The notes under the pieces were generated by a model. That model was not told the DNA's origin. It did no database searches and saw only the letters and a list, made by a program, of their open reading frames with translations. 64,000 nucleotides of DNA from JAEZDC01 sp036676415 (GTDB lineage Bacteria > Bacteroidota > Bacteroidia > Chitinophagales > Chitinophagaceae), in the NCBI GenBank assembly GCA_036676415.1, contig JAKFCX010000055.1, forward strand, positions 1 to 64,000, in the 5' to 3' direction. The first letter of the stretch is position 1, and every line of letters begins with the position of its first letter. Below, in pieces: positions 8,112 through 16,106 of the stretch. A program made the position numbers and the translations under genes.

Positions 8112-8138
8112 GTACAAGTGAGTGACACAACGAAGCTT
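8112..8138 (+). repeat. Modular intergenic repeat, copy b (GTGAGTGACA core)
   Basis: A full copy: GTACAAGTG, then AGTGACA, then CAACGAAGCTT. It lies between the flippase 5' end and the HIT gene 3' end. Confidence 0.85.
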
Positions 8139-8161
8139 AACCGGAGTTGCAGAAACTTCGC

Positions 8162-8557
8162 TCAACTATTCATTGCTTCTAAGACCTTACGTTGGACTTC
8201 CTGTAATTGTTCAGCACTCAATTTCATCTTTCCTTTGGTGGGATTCATATCTGAAGTAGTTGTCGTTGGTATCAGATGAATATGAGCATGTGGCACTTCA
8301 AGTCCAACCGTAATAATGTTAACCCTGTTGCATGGAAAAGCTTTTTCAATTGCTTTAGCAATAGGTTTTGCAAAAACAAGGATGTCGGAAAGGTATTCTT
8401 CCGGTACATCAAAGATCTTATCGACTTCGACTTTCGGGATAACCAAGGTATGGCCATATTGAAATGGAAAAATATCGAGGAAAGCAAAAAACTTATCGTC
8501 TTCAGCAATTTTGTAAGAAGGGATTTCTCCACTGATGATCTTTGAGAATATGGTCAT
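8162..8557 (-). CDS. HIT family nucleotide-binding protein
   Basis: 131 residues from ATG 8557. A longer frame adds 26 residues without family character. The histidine triad H90-A-H92-I-H94 lies in VPHAHIHLIP, and the N-terminal block IFSKIISGEIPSYKIAED is the hallmark of the HINT/Hit branch. Such enzymes hydrolyse nucleoside phosphoramidates and adenylates; the physiological substrate here is unknown. A 7/8 match to the promoter box (TACTTTCG) lies 15 nt upstream. It sits directly downstream of greA with a strong terminator between, so it is a separate unit. Confidence 0.95.
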   Translation of the reverse strand: MTIFSKIISGEIPSYKIAEDDKFFAFLDIFPFQYGHTLVIPKVEVDKIFDVPEEYLSDILVFAKPIAKAIEKAFPCNRVNIITVGLEVPHAHIHLIPTTTTSDMNPTKGKMKLSAEQLQEVQRKVLEAMNS

Positions 8558-8595
8558 AGCCAAAGTTTTTACGAAAGTACCTTCTTCATACAAAC

Positions 8596-8622
8596 AAAAA
8601 AGCACCGGCCATTGCCAGTGCT
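8596..8622 (-). terminator. greA terminator
   Basis: On the minus strand AGCACTGGC pairs with GCCGGTGCT (one G-U) across AATG, followed by TTTTTT, 18 nt after the greA stop. Confidence 0.8.
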
Positions 8623-8639
8623 CTTCGATACTCAAATAT

Positions 8640-9113
8640 TTAAATAGAAATATCCTCTACTTTAAACTTGATCATACCCGTTGGAGCCTGTACTTCTGCT
8701 ACTTCCCCAACCGTTTTTCCCAAAAGGCCTCTGCCGATTGGTGAGTTAACAGAAATTTTTCCTGCTTTAAGGTCAGCCTCCTTTTCACCCACAATCTGGT
8801 ATGTAACAGTCTTTTTTGTTGCTACATTGGTGATCGTTACTTTGGTAAGGATAGAAACCTTACTGGTATCTATTGAACTGGTATCAACAATTCTTGCCGA
8901 GGCTAAATAGCCTTCAAGTTGAGCAATCTTAGCTTCAAGCATTCCCTGGGCTTCTTTTGCCGCATCGTATTCTGCATTCTCTTTCAGATCACCTTTTTCT
9001 CTTGCTTCGGCAATAGCCCTTGAGGCAGCAGGACGATCTACGGTCTTCATCTTCTGTAACTCATCCCTCATTTTTTCAAGGGTATCTTTGGTTACATACA
9101 TAAACTCACTCAT
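8640..9113 (-). CDS. greA: Transcription elongation factor GreA
   Basis: 157 residues from ATG 9113. It stimulates transcript cleavage by backtracked RNA polymerase. The N-terminal coiled coil contains RAIAEAREKGDLKENAEYD, whose acidic tip (D and E of GDLKENAEYD) is needed for cleavage. The C-terminal globular domain has VNSPIGRGLLGKTVGEVAEV. A longer in-frame start at 9182 would overlap the leader hairpin and is rejected. The promoter and hairpin in the leader suggest its own transcription unit with possible attenuation. Confidence 0.97.
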   Translation of the reverse strand: MSEFMYVTKDTLEKMRDELQKMKTVDRPAASRAIAEAREKGDLKENAEYDAAKEAQGMLEAKIAQLEGYLASARIVDTSSIDTSKVSILTKVTITNVATKKTVTYQIVGEKEADLKAGKISVNSPIGRGLLGKTVGEVAEVQAPTGMIKFKVEDISI

Positions 9114-9134
9114 ATAGCTCGGTTTTACATGACA

Positions 9135-9171
9135 CAAAAAAATACAACGCCACAATTGATTTGCAGCGTTG
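9135..9171 (-). terminator. Terminator-like hairpin in the greA leader
   Basis: On the minus strand CAACGC (9171-9166) pairs with GCGTTG (9150-9145), extendable by G-U and U-A pairs, followed by a T-run at 9141-9135. It lies downstream of the hydroxyacid dehydrogenase gene and also inside the predicted greA 5' leader. It may therefore end the upstream operon, attenuate greA, or both. Confidence 0.5.
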
Positions 9172-9179
9172 CACTTGAA

Positions 9180-9209
9180 CAAATGTACAAAATTCAGTTG
9201 TTAATCCAA
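9180..9209 (-). promoter_or_regulatory. greA promoter
   Basis: On the minus strand TTG (9209-9207), a 19-bp spacer, then TACATTTG (9187-9180), a close fit to the Bacteroidota consensus. The leader to ATG 9113 would be about 60 nt. Confidence 0.6.
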
Positions 9210-9211
9210 GC

Positions 9212-10141
9212 TTAGAGTTCAGTTTTAATCTTGTTGAATAGCACCACAGCCATTTTCTCGAATGCTTCGTGACTGTAACCTGCGATATGAGGTGTAATGA
9301 TAACATTTGGCTGAGAACAAAGCCAGCTCAACTGCTCATTTTCATCGGGAGATAAAGTGGTGAGTTTTTCATTCTCGAGTACATCAAGACCTGCTGCTCT
9401 TATCTTAGCTGCTTTTAAAGCATCGATGAGTGCTGGAGTGTATGTTATCTTACCTCTTGACGTATTAAGAAAATAAGGTTTCATTTCAAGATTATCGAAG
9501 AAAGATTCGTTGGCATAATAAGCTGTGTCCTCTGTTAATGGCAAATGAAAACTGATCACATCGGCATACTTCTGTATTTGTTCAACCGTAGCTTCTCTTA
9601 CATGATCATGTGCATAGCCGTCTTTGTATTTATCATAAGCCATCACCGTTACATCGAATGATGAAAGCAATTTCGCAAAAGCAGAACCTGTATTTCCATA
9701 ACCGATGATGCCGATTGTTTTGCCCGAAAGTTCATCACCCCTGTTTTCATCACGAAGCCATTTACCTTCTTTCACTTCATTAAAACTGCTGTTGATCTTA
9801 TTCATCAGGTTTAACAATAAACCCAAAGTATGTTCAGCCACTGCATTGCGATTTCCTTCCGGTGAACTGAAGCATTTTATCCCTTTTGATTCAGCATAAG
9901 CCACATCGATTAACTCAAGTCCACTTCCCAATCGTCCGATCCACTTAAGATTGATGGCTTTGTCTAAAAGCTCTTTATCGATCTTCAATCTTGTTGTCAC
10001 AACCAATCCATGTGTTTCATGAATGATCTGACCCAACTCCTCATATGTTATCTCTGGACAATTCATCACACCCCAGCCTGCATTTTGCAGTTGTTCTGAT
10101 AAAAACCCATGTGCATTAGCTGTGATGATGGCTGTCTTCAT
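9212..10141 (-). CDS. D-2-hydroxyacid dehydrogenase (NAD-dependent)
   Basis: 309 residues. The Rossmann nucleotide-binding motif GYGNTG is at 147-152 within GKTIGIIGYGNTGSAFAK. The catalytic Arg, Glu and His of this family lie in the C-terminal half (VVTTRLK region, LDVLENE, ITPHIAGYS). The closest familiar relatives are phosphoglycerate dehydrogenases without regulatory domains, but serA function cannot be assigned. Its ATG directly follows the rsmA TAA with no gap, so translation is probably coupled. It ends inside the greA promoter region. Confidence 0.9.
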   Translation of the reverse strand: MKTAIITANAHGFLSEQLQNAGWGVMNCPEITYEELGQIIHETHGLVVTTRLKIDKELLDKAINLKWIGRLGSGLELIDVAYAESKGIKCFSSPEGNRNAVAEHTLGLLLNLMNKINSSFNEVKEGKWLRDENRGDELSGKTIGIIGYGNTGSAFAKLLSSFDVTVMAYDKYKDGYAHDHVREATVEQIQKYADVISFHLPLTEDTAYYANESFFDNLEMKPYFLNTSRGKITYTPALIDALKAAKIRAAGLDVLENEKLTTLSPDENEQLSWLCSQPNVIITPHIAGYSHEAFEKMAVVLFNKIKTEL

Positions 10142-10897
10142 TTACTTCATCCGGTAGGTTAACGCTGCAAAATCTTCTATACTCAATTGTTCAGCTCTTT
10201 TATTAAAAATATCATCACTCAATACGGCCTCATCAAACAAACTTCTTGTTGCATTACGTAGTGTTTTTCTTCGTTGATTGAAGGCCATTTTTACCAGGCT
10301 AAACAATGAACGTTTGTCCTTGTAATCAACCGTAGATGTTTTACGCTTTAAGCGAATTACACCACTCATCACTTTTGGTGGTGGAGTAAATGACTCCTGT
10401 GGTACATCAAACAAATATTCCACTTCATAAAACACCTGTACCAATACACTCATAATCCCATACACTTTGCTTCCTGGCTTTGATGCAATACGCATAGCCA
10501 CTTCTTTCTGGAACATACCAATCATTACCGGAACTTGTTCTCTCCATTCCAGCACTTTAAAAACGATCTGGGTAGAAATATTGTAAGGAAAGTTTCCGAT
10601 CACAATGAAGTCTTCTTCAAAAGGCGGATCAATTTCCAGGAAGTCTTTATGAATGATTTTTCCTTTAATGGCAGGATAAGTTGTTTCAAGAAACGGCACT
10701 TTCTCATCATCCAGTTCTACTGCTTTAAAGTCAATGTTCTGTATCTGCAGTAAATATTTTGTGAGTGCACCACCACCAGGACCAACTTCTACCAACCTGC
10801 TGAATTGATGTTCTTTTAATGCCGCCACAATTTTTTGGGTGATATTCTCATCCTTCAAAAAATGCTGGCCCAATGATTTTTTTAGCGTGTACTGCAC
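10142..10897 (-). CDS. rsmA: 16S rRNA (adenine1518/1519-N6)-dimethyltransferase RsmA (KsgA)
   Basis: About 251 residues. It dimethylates two adjacent adenines in helix 45 of 16S rRNA using S-adenosylmethionine. Visible are TLKKSLGQHFLKDENI at the N-terminus, the SAM-binding motif VEVGPGGGALTK, and the catalytic NFPYNIS. No ATG is available. GTG at 10897 gives the usual N-terminus (VQYTLKKSLGQ). A TTG at 10906 is the alternative but lies inside a perfect -7 box (10904-10911), which favours GTG and a nearly leaderless mRNA. It is followed without gap by the hydroxyacid dehydrogenase. Confidence 0.94.
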   Translation of the reverse strand: MQYTLKKSLGQHFLKDENITQKIVAALKEHQFSRLVEVGPGGGALTKYLLQIQNIDFKAVELDDEKVPFLETTYPAIKGKIIHKDFLEIDPPFEEDFIVIGNFPYNISTQIVFKVLEWREQVPVMIGMFQKEVAMRIASKPGSKVYGIMSVLVQVFYEVEYLFDVPQESFTPPPKVMSGVIRLKRKTSTVDYKDKRSLFSLVKMAFNQRRKTLRNATRSLFDEAVLSDDIFNKRAEQLSIEDFAALTYRMK

Positions 10898-10903
10898 AGT
10901 CTG

Positions 10904-10911
10904 CAAATGTA
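10904..10911 (-). promoter_or_regulatory. -7 box for rsmA
   Basis: TACATTTG on the minus strand, ending 6 nt before GTG 10897. Confidence 0.45.
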
Positions 10912-10980
10912 ATGGATTGATTTATGGGAACTAGTTTATTGAATTAGGTATTGGTAAATGAATTTGGATGCAGGAATCAG

Positions 10981-10988
10981 TACATTTG
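10981..10988 (+). promoter_or_regulatory. -7 box for pdxA
   Basis: TACATTTG, 17 nt before ATG 11006. A TTG at 10964-10966 is closer than the usual spacing. Confidence 0.5.
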
Positions 10989-11005
10989 AACTTCAAATTT
11001 TTCGC

Positions 11006-12106
11006 ATGAATATTGAGTTGCCAAAGCCGGTTATTGGCTTTACTTCGGGTGATCTGAATGGAATTGGACTTGAACTGGTTATCAAAACTTTGAGCGATGC
11101 CAGGCTATTGGACATGTGTACTCCTGTGATTTTTGCAAGTAACAAAAGCATCAACTTCTATCGTAAGTCGATGCCAGATGTGAATTTCAGCTATAACAGC
11201 ATAAAAGACCTGAAACAGATCAATCCCAAACAGGTAAACTTATTCAACTGCTGGGAAGAAGAAGTGGCAATCACGCCAGGCCAACTGAACGAGATCGGTG
11301 GCAAATATGCTTTACTTTCATTGAAGCAGGCAGTGCTGTCGTTGAAAGAAGGTGGCATTCATGGATTGGTTACCGCACCAATTCATAAAAAAAATATTCA
11401 AAGCGAAGAATTTAGTTATAGTGGCCATACACCTTATTTAAAAGCTGTCTTCGGCGTGAATGATGTGGTGATGCTGATGGTAGCTGATAATATGAGAATA
11501 GGATTGGTAACAGAACATTTGCCTTTAAAAGATGTTGCAGCTGCCATTACCAAAGAAGCGATCATTTCTAAACTGAAAATCATACAAAGCAGTCTCCAAA
11601 AAGACTTCGGAATTGACAGACCGAAAATTGCTGTATTAGGATTAAATCCTCATGCAGGTGATGAAGGACTGATCGGCAATGAAGAAAGCTTTATCGCAGC
11701 TGCTGTCAAAGAAGGTAAACAAAACAATGTGCTGGTGTTTGGTCCTTATAGTGCTGATGCATTTTTTGCAAGAGGACAATATGAAAAGTTTGATGCAGTA
11801 CTTGCCATGTATCATGACCAGGGATTGATACCTTTTAAATCATTAGCTGCCGGTGAGGGTGTGAATTATACTGCAGGTATTCCGGCAGTAAGAACAAGTC
11901 CTGACCACGGAACTGCTTTTGATATCGCAGGAAAAGGAAAAGCTGATGCTACTTCTTTCTTAGGAGCGACATTCGAAGCTATAGATATCTTAAGAAGAAG
12001 AATGGGTTATGCCGAAGCAAGACAGAATCCAATGAAAAAAGTGAGTCAGCGAATGTTGGCTAACGTGGAGGATGAGAAGATTGAGGATAGTGAAGGAGTG
12101 AGTTAA
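11006..12106 (+). CDS. pdxA: 4-hydroxythreonine-4-phosphate dehydrogenase
   Basis: 366 residues from ATG 11006. An upstream ATG at 10958 precedes the -7 box and is rejected. NAD-dependent enzyme of the DXP-dependent pyridoxal 5'-phosphate pathway. Motifs: GFTSGDLNGIGLELV at the N-terminus, VTAPIHKKNIQ, SGHTPYL and YHDQGLIPFK, with metal-ligand histidines, plus RTSPDHGTAFDIAGKG. The C-terminal tail beyond LRRRMGY is longer and acidic. Divergent from rsmA with a 108-bp gap, a pairing also familiar in proteobacteria (pdxA-ksgA), although there on the same strand. dxs, the supplier of DXP, is elsewhere in the window. Confidence 0.96.
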   Translation: MNIELPKPVIGFTSGDLNGIGLELVIKTLSDARLLDMCTPVIFASNKSINFYRKSMPDVNFSYNSIKDLKQINPKQVNLFNCWEEEVAITPGQLNEIGGKYALLSLKQAVLSLKEGGIHGLVTAPIHKKNIQSEEFSYSGHTPYLKAVFGVNDVVMLMVADNMRIGLVTEHLPLKDVAAAITKEAIISKLKIIQSSLQKDFGIDRPKIAVLGLNPHAGDEGLIGNEESFIAAAVKEGKQNNVLVFGPYSADAFFARGQYEKFDAVLAMYHDQGLIPFKSLAAGEGVNYTAGIPAVRTSPDHGTAFDIAGKGKADATSFLGATFEAIDILRRRMGYAEARQNPMKKVSQRMLANVEDEKIEDSEGVS

Positions 12107-12215
12107 GTTTGGAATGCTGATAACACGATTGAACAGATTTCCACTGATGTTTTTAAAATGCTGCCTAATTCTTAAAACATATCGCTATTATCAGCTTCAT
12201 CTGAGTTCCTATCTC
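12107..12215. repeat. Decayed intergenic repeat with short inverted ends
   Basis: GCTGATAA (12116-12123) and TTATCAGC (12188-12195) are inverted. The inner stretch CGATTGAACAGATTTCCACT resembles CGATTACACAGATTCTTACT at about 30589-30608. No gene is seen here. Confidence 0.4.
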
Positions 12216-12917
12216 CTAATTTGTAAAAACTGCATCACTCACACCTTTGTTGATGGTGTATGAAGAATAGGTGATCTCTACTTTGCCTTTCTTGTTCTTT
12301 GCGGCATCTTTTGTTTTGCGATCTTCTTCACCAAATTCCATTGTAATACCTTTTGGTAATTTATAATCTTTGGTATTGAAGCTGAAAGTCATCTTACTTG
12401 GTAAACCATAAGCAAGATATTTACCATAACTCATTTCAATTTCGTAGGTGCCGTTCTCTTTTGTTGTAGTAATTGCTTTGCGGATCACATTATCTGTTTC
12501 ATCAATATATAGTGTTGAAAGAACAATATCGCTTTTCTCGGATGTTGGAATAAGCTTTACAACGGTTGTCATAAAACCTCCTACCATTTGTTTACCGGCA
12601 CTCAAAGCCATAAAATCTTTTTCAGACAGTACGTTACTCATGTTAACTGAAATACCCCCTTTTGGCAAAACAGAAATGCCACCATCTTTCTTTAATTTGA
12701 ACTTGCTTGGTTTCTTATAGTAAACGGTAACTTTTCCAATAGGTGCCTTGATAAATGCAACATCTGTCTTCATAGACCCTAATGCAGTATAATCATTTAC
12801 CAGGTCAAGTTTTGCTTTTACTTTTTTGATCAAAGGCATCATGTCTTGCGAAAAAGCTGAAAGCTGAAAGCTGAAAGCTATAAGCAAAAGAACACTGATC
12901 TTACTGATATTCTTCAT
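12216..12917 (-). CDS. LolA-like outer-membrane lipoprotein-sorting protein
   Basis: 233 residues from ATG 12917. A signal peptide is evident (MKNISKISVLLLIAF then SFQLSAFSQ). The body is a beta-rich LolA/LolB-type fold candidate, with VTVYYKKPSKFKLKK and LYIDETDNVIRKAITTTKENG typical of the family's sheet that cradles lipid. It follows an ABC ATPase and permease by 68 bp on the same strand, which suggests an envelope export role. The hydrophobic core of the signal peptide is encoded by a heptanucleotide tandem repeat, so copy-number change would shift the frame. Function beyond LolA-like is not supported. Confidence 0.7.
   Translation of the reverse strand: MKNISKISVLLLIAFSFQLSAFSQDMMPLIKKVKAKLDLVNDYTALGSMKTDVAFIKAPIGKVTVYYKKPSKFKLKKDGGISVLPKGGISVNMSNVLSEKDFMALSAGKQMVGGFMTTVVKLIPTSEKSDIVLSTLYIDETDNVIRKAITTTKENGTYEIEMSYGKYLAYGLPSKMTFSFNTKDYKLPKGITMEFGEEDRKTKDAAKNKKGKVEITYSSYTINKGVSDAVFTN
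12853..12879. repeat. Heptanucleotide tandem repeat in the lolA-like signal sequence
   Basis: Three exact AAAGCTG units (12853-12873) and a fourth differing only in its last base. Encodes the hydrophobic/Ser segment FSFQLSAFS on the minus strand. Confidence 0.85.
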
Positions 12918-12985
12918 CGGTGTAATATTGAGACAATGCAATGTTATACGATTCTTATAAAAACATCCTGCAAATTCACCATTCC

Positions 12986-13861
12986 TTAACTCAGCACATC
13001 CTTCCTTTTGAATACCCAGATACTGGCTCCAACAAAAGCCACGATATGAATAGATAATACGATTACGGAGTTGATGATCCTGTCAGGATTCTGGATACTT
13101 CCCTTGATGGCCACATTATTCAGATCAACTTTCTCATCAAAGAATTCTTTCCAGGTAACCATGTGTGTGGTAAAGAGGTAAGGTTTGATGGCATCAAACA
13201 AAGGAATACTCATGGTGCTTAGAATGGTGGTAACAATAATAACGCTGATGGTTGCTACAATTGGCCCGATAGAATTATCCGCAAAAATTGAAAGAAAGAA
13301 CCCCAGTGCTGCAACAGTTGTCATGGCCAGTGCTGCAAAAGCAAAAGCATAAGTATATCTCCAGAACACATCATCTTCCGAAATCTGTACAGCATAATAA
13401 TTTTTCATGACGAACATATCATCTGTTCCAAAAACAAACATGCTCACGAACAAAGCCAGTATAGCCAACCATACCAATAATGACAAAGTGTAGATCGTTG
13501 CGGCAAAGAATTTAGCCAGGATGAATTCTGTCCTGCTCACAGGCTTAGTAAGTAATAATCTCAATGTTCCCATATTGGCTTCACCCGAGATCATATCAGC
13601 AGCAATCAATGCAATCAACAATGGAATGTGCACCAACAGTAAATTCAACAACACGAAGCAAACGAAGTAACCATTGAGCAGGTTTCCATCAAAAGAAAAA
13701 CTCGTGGCAAGGTCAGCCATGGCAAATTCCATGTAGGCTTTACCATCAACCTTCAGACCCAACTGTATAATACCGATCATTGCTGTAATGGCTGCAAAAG
13801 CAATATAAGTTCTTGGCCTGCGATATATTTTAAACAACTCAATTTGTAAAAGCTTCCACAT
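12986..13861 (-). CDS. ABC-2 type transporter permease
   Basis: 291 residues with about six hydrophobic helices. The N-terminus MWKLLQIELFKIYRRPRTYI and the segment SGEANMGTLRLLLTKPVSRTEFILAKF (conserved helix-turn before the second membrane helix) are typical of ABC-2 permeases. It overlaps the upstream ATPase gene by 23 bp, so the two form a transporter. The substrate is unknown; a LolA-like gene follows. Confidence 0.9.
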   Translation of the reverse strand: MWKLLQIELFKIYRRPRTYIAFAAITAMIGIIQLGLKVDGKAYMEFAMADLATSFSFDGNLLNGYFVCFVLLNLLLVHIPLLIALIAADMISGEANMGTLRLLLTKPVSRTEFILAKFFAATIYTLSLLVWLAILALFVSMFVFGTDDMFVMKNYYAVQISEDDVFWRYTYAFAFAALAMTTVAALGFFLSIFADNSIGPIVATISVIIVTTILSTMSIPLFDAIKPYLFTTHMVTWKEFFDEKVDLNNVAIKGSIQNPDRIINSVIVLSIHIVAFVGASIWVFKRKDVLS

Positions 13862-14774
13862 GTTGTTTTCCTGATGTTACCTGTAAAAAATAATCTTCGA
13901 GTGAATGTCTTGGTTGTAAACTCAGCAACTCAATGCCATTATCTACAAGATACTTATGCAGTAATGGTAATTCTTTCCTATCAATTTTCATAATGATCAA
14001 TCCATCCCTTGATGGCTGTAATTTACTGCTCCATCCACCTGAATGAAGTATAGATAGGCTCTTATCATTATCAAATGTATTCAGCTCTATAATGGTTTGA
14101 GAAGGATCAAATAATTCATCCGCATTTCCTTCTACCAGTTTCTTTCCTTTATCAATGATCAGTACTCTTGTAGCCACCTGTTCTATTTCGCTAAGTAGGT
14201 GAGATGAGATAACGATCGTTTTATTTCTTTCACGACTGAGATGAAGTATCAGGTTACGGATATCTGCAATACCCTGTGGATCTAACCCATTCGTTGGTTC
14301 ATCTAAAACAATAAGCTTTGGATCATGAACCAAAGCAATACCAATTCCCAGCCTTTGTTTCATGCCCTGTGAAAAGGTCTTCACTTTATCATTTGCTCTT
14401 GATGCAAGACCCACCATATCCAGTTGATCCATCAGTTGCTGGTGGCTAATCTTTTTATCACTGAGTTTTGCAAACAATTTAAGATTATCGTAAGCAGAAA
14501 GGTATTTATAAACGTCAGGCTTTTCTATAACAGCGCCGATTTGGGAAAGTATTTCGTGTTTATTGCCTTTTAATGATTTGCCGAATAACTGTACCTCACC
14601 TGAAGTTGGAGCAATAAGCGTAAGCAACATCCTTATAGTTGTGCTTTTACCTGCACCATTCTGTCCGAGAAAGCCGTACACATCTCCTTCCTTTACAGAA
14701 AAAGAAAGTCCGTCAACTGCTGTAAGGTCTTTGAATTTTTTGGTGAGGCCTGTTACATTGATGATATCCTGCAT
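13839..14774 (-). CDS. ABC transporter ATP-binding protein
   Basis: 311 residues from ATG 14774. Walker A GQNGAGKST, signature FSQGMKQRL, Walker B LIVLDEPTNG with the following LDPQG, and switch His in ISSHLLSE are all present. The C-terminal 80 residues form the extra domain usual in ABC-2 exporters. TAACTTTG lies 17 nt upstream and supports the chosen start over a TTG at 14789. First gene of a three-gene unit with the permease and the LolA-like protein. Confidence 0.95.
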   Translation of the reverse strand: MQDIINVTGLTKKFKDLTAVDGLSFSVKEGDVYGFLGQNGAGKSTTIRMLLTLIAPTSGEVQLFGKSLKGNKHEILSQIGAVIEKPDVYKYLSAYDNLKLFAKLSDKKISHQQLMDQLDMVGLASRANDKVKTFSQGMKQRLGIGIALVHDPKLIVLDEPTNGLDPQGIADIRNLILHLSRERNKTIVISSHLLSEIEQVATRVLIIDKGKKLVEGNADELFDPSQTIIELNTFDNDKSLSILHSGGWSSKLQPSRDGLIIMKIDRKELPLLHKYLVDNGIELLSLQPRHSLEDYFLQVTSGKQHVEAFTN

Positions 14775-14790
14775 GAGATTATGATACAAA

Positions 14791-14798
14791 CAAAGTTA
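14791..14798 (-). promoter_or_regulatory. -7 box for the ABC/LolA-like operon
   Basis: TAACTTTG on the minus strand, 17 nt before ATG 14774. Confidence 0.45.
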
Positions 14799-14886
14799 AG
14801 TACCAGAAGGTTATTATGTTGATTAATCGGGTTACCAGAAAGTCGTAGACTTACTGTTATATATAAATTCTATTTTCACTTTTGTC

Positions 14887-15615
14887 ATGAACCTTTCTTC
14901 CAAACTAGATCAACTCCATTACAGAGCAAGACAAAACAAATGGCTTGGGTACTTTGCCATTTGCATGAGAGTTGGACTTGCCTGGGGATTTCTGCCTTCC
15001 GGTATTGTAAAAATAATGGGCGAACGATTTACTTCGCTCAATACGTTACATCCAATGGGGCATTACCTGGAAGCAGTACACCGGACTGGTTTCTATTATA
15101 CGTTTGTTGGCATTGGTCAGGTTACAGCAGCGATATTATTGCTGATCCCAAGAACTGCAACATTGGGAGCCGTTATTTATTTCCCGATTATCCTGAATAT
15201 TTGTATTCTGTCTATTGCGGTACGTTTTGAAGGCTCATTACTTTCTTCACCCTTGATGGTACTCGCTAACCTGTTTTTACTGTGCTGGGATTATCACAAA
15301 CTGAAATACCTTTTACCTTTTCATCATAAAACATCAAAGCTGGCCTTACCAGCCATAACCAATAACAGGTTTCCTGTGTGGTTTTTTGCAGGAGTGTTGG
15401 CCGTGTTTGCCAGTATTGTACTGCTGAATTTTAAAGGCTACAAATTGGTACCACGTAATACTATACCTGATTGCAGAAGCCGGTGTGAAGACAACGCATA
15501 CCCTGAAACCTGTTATAATTTCTGCGATTGTATTCATACACGTGGCGAATCACTAAAGACATGCATAGAAGAATATGATAAAGCAGTTGCTTTTTTGAAA
15601 AAGAATAAACCCTAG
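14887..15615 (+). CDS. DoxX-like membrane protein with cysteine-rich C-terminal tail
   Basis: 242 residues. Four to five membrane helices in the first 140 residues, with GFLPSGIVKIMGERF (DoxX-like amphipathic motif after helix 1). A further helix lies at about 162-181. The tail (190-242) carries six Cys at 196, 200, 209, 213, 215 and 226, spaced C-x3-C-x8-C-x3-C-x-C-x10-C. This twin Cx3C pattern suggests disulfides or metal binding outside the cytoplasm. A near-consensus box (CACTTTTG) ends 2 nt before ATG. A DUF2809 gene follows after 15 bp. Role unknown. Confidence 0.75.
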   Translation: MNLSSKLDQLHYRARQNKWLGYFAICMRVGLAWGFLPSGIVKIMGERFTSLNTLHPMGHYLEAVHRTGFYYTFVGIGQVTAAILLLIPRTATLGAVIYFPIILNICILSIAVRFEGSLLSSPLMVLANLFLLCWDYHKLKYLLPFHHKTSKLALPAITNNRFPVWFFAGVLAVFASIVLLNFKGYKLVPRNTIPDCRSRCEDNAYPETCYNFCDCIHTRGESLKTCIEEYDKAVAFLKKNKP

Positions 15616-15630
15616 CTCTTAACTTACCTG

Positions 15631-16062
15631 ATGTTTACATTCAATAAGAAATTCTTCTTTTTCACTATCACACTTTTCATTATTGAAGTGCTGATCGCTT
15701 TGTATGTAAGAGACAATTTTGTAAGACCTTATGTTGGTGATTACCTTGTAGTGATGCTCATCTATTGTGGAATAAGAACATTCATCAAAGCTTCCGTAAT
15801 AAAGATTGCTATCGGTGTGCTGTTGTTTTCTTATTTGATAGAAGTGCTGCAGTATTTCCGTTTGGTAGACAGGCTTGGGCTGCAGGATAATATTGTGGCT
15901 AAAACGGTAATTGGTTATGGCTTTGAATGGAAAGATATACTGGCTTATACACTTGGAATAATTACTGTACTGATTTTAGAAAGAAAAGCTATCACTTATG
16001 ATAGAAAGCAGGATGTTAACCCTGTTCAGGAAAGAAGAGAAAGTACAAGTGAACTCCGATAA
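15631..16062 (+). CDS. DUF2809 family membrane protein
   Basis: 143 residues with four predicted membrane helices. The pattern FVRPYVGDYLVVMLIYCGIRT matches the conserved first loop and helix of DUF2809 proteins; function unknown. The last codons (from about AGT at 16042) and the stop TAA at 16060 lie inside a copy of the modular repeat, so the natural C-terminus has been replaced or extended by repeat sequence. It is co-oriented with the DoxX-like gene 15 bp upstream. Confidence 0.8.
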   Translation: MFTFNKKFFFFTITLFIIEVLIALYVRDNFVRPYVGDYLVVMLIYCGIRTFIKASVIKIAIGVLLFSYLIEVLQYFRLVDRLGLQDNIVAKTVIGYGFEWKDILAYTLGIITVLILERKAITYDRKQDVNPVQERRESTSELR

Positions 16063-16079
16063 CTATCGGAGCAACGAAG
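16043..16079 (+). repeat. Modular intergenic repeat, copy c (CTCCGATA palindromic core)
   Basis: GTACAAGTGAA, then the perfect hairpin CTCCGATA (16054-16061) and TATCGGAG (16064-16071), then CAACGAAG. The outer parts match the other copies; the core is different. It overlaps the 3' end of the DUF2809 gene. Confidence 0.85.
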
Positions 16080-16106
16080 ATCAGTAATGAAAAGAATGCC
16101 GGCAAG

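Noticed and set aside
9135..9171. greA leader hairpin as a riboswitch
   Set aside because: The leader is only about 60 nt with one simple stem; no aptamer-like conserved structure is visible.
12216..14774. ABC transporter plus LolA-like gene as the Lol lipoprotein system
   Set aside because: The permease is ABC-2 type, not LolC/E; a LolC/E-like permease is present at 51.8-53.0 kb instead, so a direct Lol assignment is not supported.
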